Source: Nemopilema nomurai (taxonomy: Eukaryota > Cnidaria > Scyphozoa > Rhizostomeae > Rhizostomatidae). From it: a stretch of 64,000 nucleotides of DNA. The stretch spans positions 1,984,001 through 2,048,000 of the forward strand of contig ML133499.1 of the NCBI GenBank assembly GCA_003864495.1, written 5' to 3'. The position numbers and the translations under genes are program-made. Under the pieces are notes generated by a model that saw only the letters and a list, made by a program, of their open reading frames with translations, did no database searches and had not been told where the DNA came from. Positions 11,918-23,900 of the stretch are shown here, piece after piece. Within the stretch, counting starts at the first letter, position 1. Each line of letters begins with the position of its first letter.

Positions 11918-14900
11918 ATGGAAGACGAGAGGGAGACATTCTCTATCGAAGTCGACACAAATGGTCGAAATAAATCAGGCTTCTACGTAAGGAAACGGAC
12001 GATAATTATTGTTCTGGTAGTAGCAGTGCTTCTGATTGTATTCGTTGGTGTCATATCGGCGTTCTTAGGCCCAGGAAAGCAAAGACACAGCTCGAAAGAC
12101 AAAGGCTTTCACCAAGGTAAGAAGAATCGATGATCGATATTTCTGTCAAGTTCTTATGCACGTCTCAATTTACAATACCAATCACGTGGCTGTGGGACCA
12201 CGCCCCTTTGTTGATGAAGCAGGGTCGAGAAAACAACGCCTGTTTGCATCGGTTGGAGCATGACTACAGCGTGCATCTCTATTCGCGCGTATGCAAAACA
12301 TTGTCCTAAGACGTTTACACCGTAGATAGACATGACTCATAGGGAAATTAGATCTCGATTCTAGGATTCGCTGACTGGACCTTCATTTATTTCTGCGGTT
12401 GATTGGCCTACCAGAAAGGCCAGGCCTCTGCAATCGAGCACAGATCAACCTCTGCAGATTTGCTACGCTCACCTGATTAATAAAATCCCACACTCAATGA
12501 GTTCAACCTGTCTGGTTACCCGATGTGAACAACTTTTGGTCAGGCTGTAGTATCGGTAACGTTTTCTGTGTTTTGCGGATTAGCGATTGCATTGAGAACG
12601 GCATGGTCCGGCTTGGCAATCAAAGTGGGCTGATAACCTAATTGCCCGGGCGCTCGACTTCCGGTCTGCGGAATTGTAAACAATGTGATAGAGGTGTGCC
12701 AGAAACAAAGATGGCTCTTCCAGGCCTAAAACCAGGAATGCAAGGAATTTAAATAAGACAAAGAAGGTTTTTTGCGCGTTTGTATTTGATTGTTCAGAAG
12801 TCTTATTTCGGATATCAGCTGGGTTGGTTTATTCGGGTCACCTGTCAAGTATTTGTCACGTCTCAACAAATACACGTTTTTTCTTTTATAGGAAACCTAC
12901 AATGCCTGCCAAATTGTTGGCACACGGCAATTCTTTGACTCACATTCACTCATCCCCCTCTCACCTGCGAACAATGCTGTCCTGCTGCTAAACGAAGCGT
13001 CAATTTTACATCAAACTTTTCCCCCAGACTGACTTGATGCTATACTTTGTTACCTTTTTTAGGGGGGAGGAGGGGGATTTACTACTAATGACGTATCAAA
13101 GAAATGAAAAATGCAAAAACCAGAGAAAATACTGAGGTGTTCCAAGGACTTTTGGCAGGCATTGTAGCTTGGGTCCTAGTACTAAAAGTTTCTTAATTTT
13201 TCACTAGTTTCTAGTACTAAAAGTTTCTTAAAAGTTTCTTATTTTTAGATAAGCATTAAACATCAAATTTTGTACCTCCTCTTGCATATTAATTAAATTA
13301 TAGTTTATAACACAACAGTAAGATTTGATATCATACCTTTTGTTCATTATTCTTATGGAAACAGGGGTACTTTTTATCGGGGCACTCGGTACGTATTATT
13401 TTGCGGCTCAGAAACTCGTTTAATTTTTTTTGAAGTTTCTTATAAATACACGCTTTTTTATAAGGAACCACTTTATAAGGAACTTACATGTAGAAGGCCG
13501 AAATATATAAAAAACTTGTACTACTAAAAACGAAATTCCTAAGGAACTTTACGATTAGAATTTTTTTTATAACTGTCAGCATCAAGAGCTAAAAAGCCCG
13601 TTTCATTCATTTGCAGCCAATACTCGCATAGATTGTTTGCTATTCGTGTGTCAAGTGCTTTATCAAGAAGTTTCCGAATATTCTATCTCACCCCTCTCTC
13701 TATTAAGTGTTAAGGCTTATTGATGTGCAATGAAAATTAAGAAACTTTTAAGGAATTTTTGGTACTAAAATCTGAGGACTTGAGGTCTACGAATAAGGAA
13801 CTTTTGGAACTAGGCCTTGTGGTAGGTTCCTTATAAAAAAAGCGTGTATTGATTTAGTTCTAAAAGTTTCTTAAATTGTTGGGGCTCTAGTACTAGGTTT
13901 CTTATAAACCGGTTTCTTATAATAAAAAAACGTGTAGGCCATTTTGAATAGGTAGAGTGACGTATTCTCGTATCCAGATTGACGTCATCGGTTGTGTACC
14001 TCAATATGTACGGATCTTTCATAAAAATGAACCTTTTTAGATACGACCGCTATTTGTGGCTGCAGTGAAATTTTTCGCTGAGAAAGCTATTTTTGAAAAT
14101 TCACAGCCTGACGGCCCGAAGACTTGGAAATGTATGGAGCAAACTAATTTCGACATGAATATTCCAATTCTAGGATCCATTTTTGCCAACTGTGAAGTTA
14201 GAAATTTTCCTGGATCCGAGAATTCTCAAATGGAAGGTTTCAGTCACGCCCACGCGGTTTTCATGAGGAAAATAGAAGCATTGCTCTATTTTTGAGGGTC
14301 CTCTTTTTTGGGGAGGGGGTCGGAATTGTTGGGGAGCGCCAATTGGGACAAGCATTGGTTTTGAAGTTTTGCGAAAGGAAAAGGTCGTAATTTATTCTGA
14401 CATAAAATGCTGATAATTAGTTTTGTTTATCACGTTCATTTGTGACCAATATTTCAACCATTTCCCCACCCCCAGATGGCTCAAATGGTTTATTCAAATA
14501 ATACAATTGTAGCTTGTTTTAGTTTAGTCACGTGGTCTCAATTTCTCTGCAAATCCTACTTTGGAACCAACCATTTTTCAACTTAGATGCAAGTCTTATT
14601 ATAGCTCAAAATAACGGAAATATGATTTAGGCATACGTAAAGTACTTTTTCGCCCGACGCTCCCCAGACAAGGCAAACATCGAAAAATGACCATAACTCT
14701 GAGGACGAAAGAGTACTTTATGTATACCAAACTGGTTCCACCATTTCTAGCTATTGTGAAGTTCTCCACCAAGCGGTACAAGTTGTTTACATATTTTATA
14801 GTGTTTGTTGTCATCATTATCGCTTTCAACTAATAGTTCCATATTCTGGCTCCCATGCCAGTACTTTTGCTCCCTGTAAATTTCAATCGTATACCTCAAA

Positions 14901-17900
14901 ATTACTTTTTTGTTGTTGTTTTGAAGGCTCAAAGGGAAAGGTCTCAACGAAAGCGCCGCCACAGACGCCCTCGAAGCAACCTTCAAAGCCGCCTCCCAGC
15001 AGTAAGCTTCTAATCAATTTCGATCACATCTAATCAATCACTTTTATTCGATTGGCTTCTAATCAATTTCACACTTTTATTCGATTGGCTTCTAATCAAT
15101 TTCACACTTTTATTCGATTGGCTTCTAATCAATTTCACACTTTTATTCGATTGGCTTCTAATCAATTTCACACTTTTATTCGATTGGCTTCTAATCAATT
15201 TCACACTTTTATTCGATTGGCTTCTAATCAATTTCACACTTTTATTCGATTGGCTTCTAATCAATTTCACACTTTTATTCGATTGGCTTCTAATCAATTT
15301 CAAACTTTTATTCGAATGGCTTCTAATCAATTTCACATATTTATTCGATTGGCTTCTAATCAATTTCACGCTTTTATTCGATTGGCAATTTCCGCAACTT
15401 GCTGTTCATTTTGCTGGCTTTTGGCCTTTTTTAGCTTTTTTACCAAATAATTGGTCACAAACTTGTAACAGATTTAAACTGCTTTGACGTTATGAAAAGT
15501 TATCAGTAATAACTAGATAAATTATAGTTTCAATATTTTCTTCTAGGTAGTCATTGATATTTTTTCAAATATTATGATTATGAAATCGTTTAGAAGCCCC
15601 TATGCTATTGAAAATGAGTCAAACTTTCAAGGTACCAAGGCCCCTACTCCTACAACAACCCGAGCACCCGGGCTGTACCAGAATATCCGGTTGCCAAAGT
15701 TTGTCAAACCGTACCATTATGACGTGGAACTGGCAATTGATTTGAAAACCGAGTCATTCACTGGGAAGTCCACTGCCTTTGTGGATGTCTCTAAAGCTAC
15801 GAATGAAGTGGTCATTCACATAAACTCTATGACGATAAACAAGGCGGTGGTGAGAAACCAAGCTGGAACCAAATTCGATGTAAGTCGAGTGGTCTTTAGT
15901 CATTGCCATGTCACGTGTTTTATTCAACTTGAAGTGCATGTAAAATGCTCGGAGTCTTTGCTCTGCATTTGTTGCCTACTCATGTAGCCTGGATTACTAG
16001 CTCCACGTTCCTGCATTTTGAAGTTCATGTGGCACCACTTCGATTTCTTTTTGGCAACTGCAAGTATCCACCAACCAACTTTAGCGTTTACTCCACTGAT
16101 GTCACTGTGACGTCACAGCTAAACGAAGAATCTTTGACGTCACTTAAGGACACCTAAGTAGGCATTAATGAATTGTGTTATTTAAAGGCCATTTAGATAG
16201 ATGTGGCAGTCTACTGATGGACTTCTTTTCTTTCTGTTTTAGGCAATAGAAACTTTTGCTTACAAGAAGAATGATTACTACGTCTTTAGATTTGCAAGTG
16301 CGTTGCCAACAGGCAAATACCAGTTGTATTTTGAATACAGTGCCAAATTGGCGACTGACCTGAAAGGTCTGTACAGAAGCACATACAAGAAGAAGAATGG
16401 TGAAATGGTGTACGTATGCTACTTCTAACCTGCACCTATTCACCTTTAACCATATTCGATGCCTAATAAAATCCTTTTAATCCTGTAAGATACTCTGGAA
16501 TTTAATAAGTCTTTCTTGTTTCCGCTACGTTGGTTTCCAGGGAAAGCATAGTGCCTCTTTATTGCATTTTTGTTCAGCATTTCCCCACTTAAACCGAACG
16601 AGAATTCACATCTAAAGAAGTTTATCGAATTTTCTCAGTTTTGATGCGTCTACCATGATGCTTCTCTTCTGTCTTGCTTTGAGCTCGCGCATCGCATTCA
16701 ATGGTTCGGTGCAAATGAAACATTGTTTTTGTTTCTTTGCTGCCTTTGAGCACTACAATGTGGCATACCAACGAAGTGTCATCGTGATTACCACTGTAAT
16801 GGCTTCCTAGCATCGCTTACATATCAGAAATATTTTACTGGTGGAAATATAATACTTGTGTACTGACACATTCTCACTGGTTCAGTTTCTGTCCCATATA
16901 CTCACCGAGGCATTATTATGCCTCTCTGACCATTGCATTTCTAATGGTTTCGTTGTTACTCCAGCGTTATGTTTTCGGGTTCCATAGCAGTGACATTGCA
17001 ATGGCTTCTATTCAGCACAATATAGCATTTAATGGCTTCTCTGAAACATTGCAGTGGTTTCCTTGAACGCCTTCACAGTGACATGGATTCGTTCTAGCTA
17101 AATTGTTGTGGCACTGTTTTGATTCCAATGCAGAGCAGTCACTTTGAAATTTTCTTTTAGCACCATCGCAGCGACTCAGTTCCAGCCAACGGATGCCCGA
17201 CGAGTCTTTCCCTGCTTTGATGAGCCAGCTCTGAAGGCCACTTTCAATATGTCGCTCGGGCATGACCCAAAATTCATTGCAATCACCAACATGCCTAAGA
17301 TCGGTTCTGAGGTTAGAGGAGCAATGGTTATGGACAAATTTCAGAAGACTGCCGTAATGCCGACGTATTTGCTTGCGATTGTCGTATGCGACTTTGGAAT
17401 GAAGCATATGGTTTCGAGCAGCGGAGTTAATGTAAGTGGACTATTTAAAGATGGTTTCACGTTATTTAATAGTTTGACCACTCTTCTATTACCAGAAGCT
17501 CGAAATTTCAGGCCGCCTGCACAAGTTTTATTATGTCTTTTTACTGTTAAGAAAATTGAAGAACTTTAATCGTGTTCCATTGTATAATTATCATTGTAAC
17601 GAAGTTTTAAAAATTAGCTTTCGTTGTTTTTGTTTTAAATGGCAAGTTTAAGTTAAGATGATTGCTGATGCTGTAAGACATCGCCTCAACTTTTGGAACT
17701 GATGCCAATAAGCCCCATCCCTTTGTTATGTAACTAATTATATCGTTACAGATGACATACTACGCACCAAAGGACCAAGTGGATCAGCTTGAATATGGAT
17801 CAAAAGTTGGGACAGCAATTCTCCCTTATTTTGAGAATTATTACAATATTTCATATCCATTGCCAAAAGCAGGTGAGTAGTCTTTTAGAAAAGTCTAACT

Positions 17901-20900
17901 TATGACGCACGTTAAGCATCAGTCAAAAAGATTCCTTTACGATACCTCTAACATTTTTGTTTCTGTTCACTTGTAACATTTTCCCCATAGCGATATGATA
18001 CCATATGTTCACTCTATGCTCTTAAGCCTTAGAAGAAACAAGAGAGGTGCTTGCCAGCCATCACTTGTAGCTGTGTTTTGGTTATCTTTTTTTCAGATTG
18101 TTTATTGATGTGTTAAAGGTGCAAACAATTATAAGCAAAGATTGAGATGTGTTTTACGTTTTTCAGATATGATTGCTATACCCGACTTTGCCGCTGGTGC
18201 TATGGAGAACTGGGGATTGATAACATACCGTGAAACTGCTCTACTTTATTCCCCTGGGAAGTCATCAGAGGGGAATAAACAAAGAGTCGCCATTGTGGTT
18301 TCACACGAACTTGTTCACCAGGTATGGGACTTAGTAGAGAGAAACCTTTTAGAAACAGTGTTCCAACATCACATGGTCGCTTTCTTAGTTTACGGTAGCT
18401 ACCATATGTTTTATTCTCAGTCATTTAACACAAGGGCTCAAGGGTCAATGCAGCATGGTCGACTAAGCCTTTCTTTACTAATGGCGGTCTGGTCTAAGAC
18501 GTTCTAAGCATGTCATCTTGAAAATCATACAAGATCTGGCTAAACAGTGTCAAAATTACCTTCTAGGAATGGCCCACTATTATGGCTCATGTTCAGCGTT
18601 GATATTTTTTAAGGCAGGGTAAAAGATTGTGACACTTCAAAGATATCTAGACTGTCTTGGTTTTCTTTAGATGTGCTTCTGTTTTGATCAGCATGTGATC
18701 CGAATGTGATCCTTTTAGTTTGAGAGGATGAGGGTTTTTTTGATTAGCGCAAAAATTTCATCTTTTGATTACTGTTTGTATTGAGGTGGAGTGAAACGTG
18801 ATTTCTCAACAGACCTCAGCTTTAAAGCCAAATATGTTTTTCGATTCTAAGCATAGAGTACTGCAGATCCCTAATGCCATGAGACATAGTAGATTTCTAT
18901 CTGCTAACAATGGACATGAAGTTTATTGGTTTTGTTCGTGATGTGGTGTCAGACGAAAATTCATGTTGTGGTTGCTGTTGAGTTAAACTGGATGCACATA
19001 GTTATGAAGCCAATATGTTTACATTACATTATACTATTATCCAGCTAATGCTCTTTTTAGCATATCATGGCCTTGATGAACATTAAGGTGTGTATTGGGA
19101 AATCACCACTACCACTATAATGTTCAACAAAACGACAATAACAACAAAAATGGTGTACATCTTACCACGTTGTTTACTTTTCAGTGGTTCGGTAACCTAG
19201 TAACTACAGAATGGTGGTCAGATCTTTGGCTCAACGAGGGTTTTGCCAGCTACGTTGAATACTTTGGAGTGAACCACGTGGAGCCTACTTGGAGAATGGT
19301 TTGTTTGATGCTTTCGTTAAACTGTTTCTTCTTAATCAATCTCCAAGCTGTTTTTCAAATCATACCACTCGTTGTGCATGCTAAAATGTTTGCTTGGAGG
19401 CTCAAAGGATAACATTTTGGTCACAGGTCAACTGGTTTTAACATATTCTAAATGAATTGTTTTAATCTATAGTTTTTATAAATTGTTTTATCATTGCATT
19501 TCACTTCCTCTTTCTCCTTTCTCTCCCACTTTAGCTTGAGCAAATTGTTGTGAGCGACCAGGCATCTGCATTTGCCGCCGATGCCTTAGTGACGTCACAC
19601 CCGATCTACGTTCCTGTCAATCACCCTGATGAGATCAATGAGATCTTCGATTCAATCTCATATCAAAAGGTTTGTTACAGTAGTGTTTACTAGCTCATGA
19701 CAGCGAATAATAACACAGGAAAGCGGCATGAGGCGACTCAACTTATCGCAAGTAAATACGACACAAAACGTCTCAACACGACACGGAACAATACTAGACA
19801 CGACACGGCACAAAACAACTAGATAGTACTCTACATCACACAGTTCATTAAAGTAAGATATAGCATCATTAACATAAATACGGAGGACAATAAAATTCAG
19901 TATGCTACAATACACAACGAAAGGTGCAGTACATTACAAGACAATATTGTTACAATGCAATGCAGTGAAATGCAATCCGCAGTTCAATACAGTACGATAC
20001 TATACTATACTATACTATGCTATACTATGCTATGCTATACTATGCTATACTGTACTGTACTGTACTGTACTGTACTGTACTGTACTGTACTGTACTGTAC
20101 TGTACTGTAATGTAATGTACTGTAATGTAATGTAATGTACTATGAAATCAATACAATGCAATACAATGCAATATGACGGTATCTGTCACAATGCATGACG
20201 ACCTTTTGTTTATGGTCGCTTTTCAGCATTTTTATAACTGAATCATTACATTTTGTCTTCCACATTTCAGGGTTGTGCAATTCTAATGATGTTGGATAAC
20301 TTTTTGGGAAAAGGAATGTTTAGGAAAGGATTAACGGTGAATTTATATACAATTTATTTATTATTTCAATCATTAACCCCTCAATTCAATTCCAAGTACA
20401 ATATTTATTCAAAGTACTATTAAATAAGGCTATTGTATTTGTTTCTTATAATAAAATCACATTACGTCTAGTAAAGTACCGTTAAACTGTGTTTTTCACA
20501 ATTCTTCAAAACTCGAGTTTTTCCTGTAATGAGAGCTTTCTTTGCTGAAAGGAAAAAGCAAGAAACTTTCTATTCAATTCATTTGCCATTCACCGAAAAC
20601 ACACAGCTTTAAATAATTTTCCCTTTGGCCCCGATGAAGCTTGTGTGTTTATTTTATCTTCCAGTCTTTCTCTATGACAAGTTAGAGCCAAAATGCAGTT
20701 GCTTTGTGATCGTACTAAACGTGAAACTTAAAATACCATGCTTACGTATGCTCACCCAACATCGATCATTTCCATTACTAATCTCCATTGTAACAATGCA
20801 TCTTTTAGAGCTACCTAAACAAATACAGATTCGGTAATGCAAAAACCGAGGATCTTTGGGTTTCACTGGCAGAGGTGTGTATTTTTAACTGTTTTTTGTT

Positions 20901-23900
20901 TTTTCTACCGTTGTTAACTCCTTATGATATTTACACAAACATTTTATGACAGTTTTGTTTCCTTATTCCAACATACCAACTCACTATATATGCATTCTCA
21001 GGTTGTCGAGTGCTTTGATGAAATCATTTATACAATTATTACCAATTGTGGCTTTTCTCTCTCGGTCATTCGCTTGTAGACTACCAAATCAATGTCATCC
21101 CCATATAGATCGTTCCTGCGTTGGTTGCATGCTCTACAATGCATTGCCAGAAAAGACCATGTGATCTTCATCTTTGTAAAACCTTCGCAGTTGATGCTTT
21201 CCATTGAAATGGAATCGCTATAAGAAAGGCGATTGCTTTTGTGTGAAGTTATTCCTGCTAGTAACAACTTCGTTTCTTGTTTTGCCTTGATAGGCCACGG
21301 GGAACAAAATTGATGTCAAGGGAATCATGAACACGTGGACTCTTCAAATGGGATTCCCCGTCGTCACGGTTTTCAAGAACGGCACTGTCACGCAGAAAAG
21401 ATTCCTGTTGGACCCCAATCCGGATTACTCAAAGGAAAAATACACGTCACCTTTCAAGTTAGCCCTTTCTTGACATTCATCACGCCTCGTTATTTTAGGA
21501 CATTTTGATGATGGGTCTTTTGATCATTCCATTACCTTCACCAACCCTTAACCTATAATATGATAATCTTTTATTCCATATCTGGAATTTCTTAGATGTC
21601 TTAACTGTTTTCTCGAAGTTGTTCTTTGTTTTGCGTTATGCATTTGTGATATCTACGCGATCTACTATGTCTCTATTTATTTATCATTTTGTCCTCTAGC
21701 TACACATGGCAAATTCCGTTCCAATATCAGACCTGCCCAAAGACCGCCAATTCCAACTGCACTGTCAAGAAAATCAAATGGATGAAAACATCAACGGGTA
21801 CGTGTCTACATTGTAAAATGAATTTCAAAGGATCGACCGTTCTTACACACTTACTCTCTTACTAATTTAATAACTAACTAACTCATTAAATTACTAACTC
21901 AATCACTCAATCACTAACTCATTCACTCACTTACACACTAACTAACTCATTCATTCAATTGCCGACCCACTCACTCAATCACTCGCTCACTCAAACACTC
22001 CCTCACCAACTAACTTACTCACTAACTCACTCAGTAGCTTACTCACTAACTCATTCATTCACTCACACACTCACTCACTAGCTCCCTCAATCACTTGCTC
22101 ACTTAATCACTCGCTCACCAACTACCTCACTCACTCAATCACTCGCTTACTCAATCAATCACTTACCGACCCACTCACTCACACATTCATTCACTTACCG
22201 TCACACTAACTTACTCACTAACCCATTCACTCACATACACATTCATTCATTCACTCATTCATTCACTTTCCGACCCACTCATTCACTCACTAACTCACTC
22301 ACTCATTCCCCCATTGCAATTTTCAATTGCGTTTGACAATTGAATTTCTACAGTATCTTCATACAAGCATATCACAAATTCATTACAGATACAATCGACG
22401 CAGCGGGACTCAATTTCATCAAGGGAAACGCTGGACAGTTTGGCTTCTACCGAGTCAACTACGATGCTGCCGGGTGGAAAGACATCATCGACAAAATGAA
22501 CACCAGTCGCAATGTGAGTTGCATTCGCTGCTAGACTTTCGAAGAGAACGAAAGAGATAAAAAAGAGCAATAGAATGCAAAAGCGAAATGGAGTACGAAA
22601 AAAGGAGAGTAGATAGAGAGGGCTTGCTAATAGCAAGCAGCAGTAGTCCTTAACATGGTGTTAATGTTTGGTCGTGAATTTGTAACTGATACATTCTCTT
22701 GATCACTTGAGTGGGTCTAAATTGTTTCTACAGTGAATCCATCCGCTCTACTTCTAATCAATGGTGTATATCCACACTAATCATTTGATTAATCGTGGAC
22801 CCAGACCTTGTCGAATGTACATCTTTTGAACTTAATATTCCCAAGTTCATAACCCCCATACGATAAACGACAGCAAGATGACAGGAGCACGAGAATTTAC
22901 AGAAGCGCAGATCTTTTTCCTTGAGTCCGAATTCAACAACGGACTTGCCTCAACTTCCATGACAAAGTGCGGAGATCGTTTCGATACTTAAATGAAAAGA
23001 CTGGCTTGCCTATAGAAGTTATACAAAGGTGGATAAACAATCAATCGCGTGGGCCTAGACCAACTTGCTTTAGGCCCAACAACATGAACGCGCACTTCTG
23101 TTATAGCTTGGCCTTATCTGTACCTTTTCTTCAATTTCACCATGTGAATATTGGTGCTATCATCAAGAACTTTTGGTTTTTTCCGTGACCGAGAAGCCAT
23201 GCCAGATCCACGAGATCGAATAGATCCACATCGGCTATGCCTTCTGGTCGTCAACCTCTTTAGCAATGTAATGCAAAGCCGTATGCGCGTCAAAAACCTG
23301 ATTTCGAATAGTTTGTAATGGCGAACCAGGTGCTACCCATGAATAATCTGAACTTGGGAATATGAAGTTCATAATTCCACACGGTCTGGGTCCACGATTA
23401 ATCAAATGATCAGTATGGATGTACACCGTTGATTAGAGGAGGTACGGGTGAGTGAATCTATTTTCCTTGCACATTAGGCCCGCTTTCTTGCATTCTCTGC
23501 TAATTTTCTTCTGGCATGGTTTTGGGCGTGAACCTTCACGTGACTGAAGCCCGCGATCAAACGCATCTGAGTAGCAGCCTATGAAACGCTATAAGCATTA
23601 CCATATAATTAGAGTTTTTCATTTATTTTATTCAAACGCTATCCTCCTCTTTACTCAGGATTTGCAACCAAAAGACAGAGCAGGGTTGCTTGGAGACGCA
23701 TTTGCATTGGCAAGGTAACTGGTTTCATCTTTGTCACGTGGATTTTAACCATTTTTTCTAAATAATCCCCATGATAATAAGTTTCGTTCAAAATTGTGGG
23801 CCTAAACTGACCCACTAATGACATTGCCACATGAAAACCCTCTAGTCATAGATGGGAACCAGTCGTTGAATTTGATTTTAGGTGACTCGTCGATGTAGCG

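Noticed and set aside
15034..15450. Long ORFs on both strands (111 and 132 codons)
   Set aside because: Produced by the 33-bp minisatellite, whose length is divisible by three; they lie inside an intron.
17012..17407. Minus-strand ORF of 131 codons
   Set aside because: Antisense shadow of aminopeptidase exon 5.
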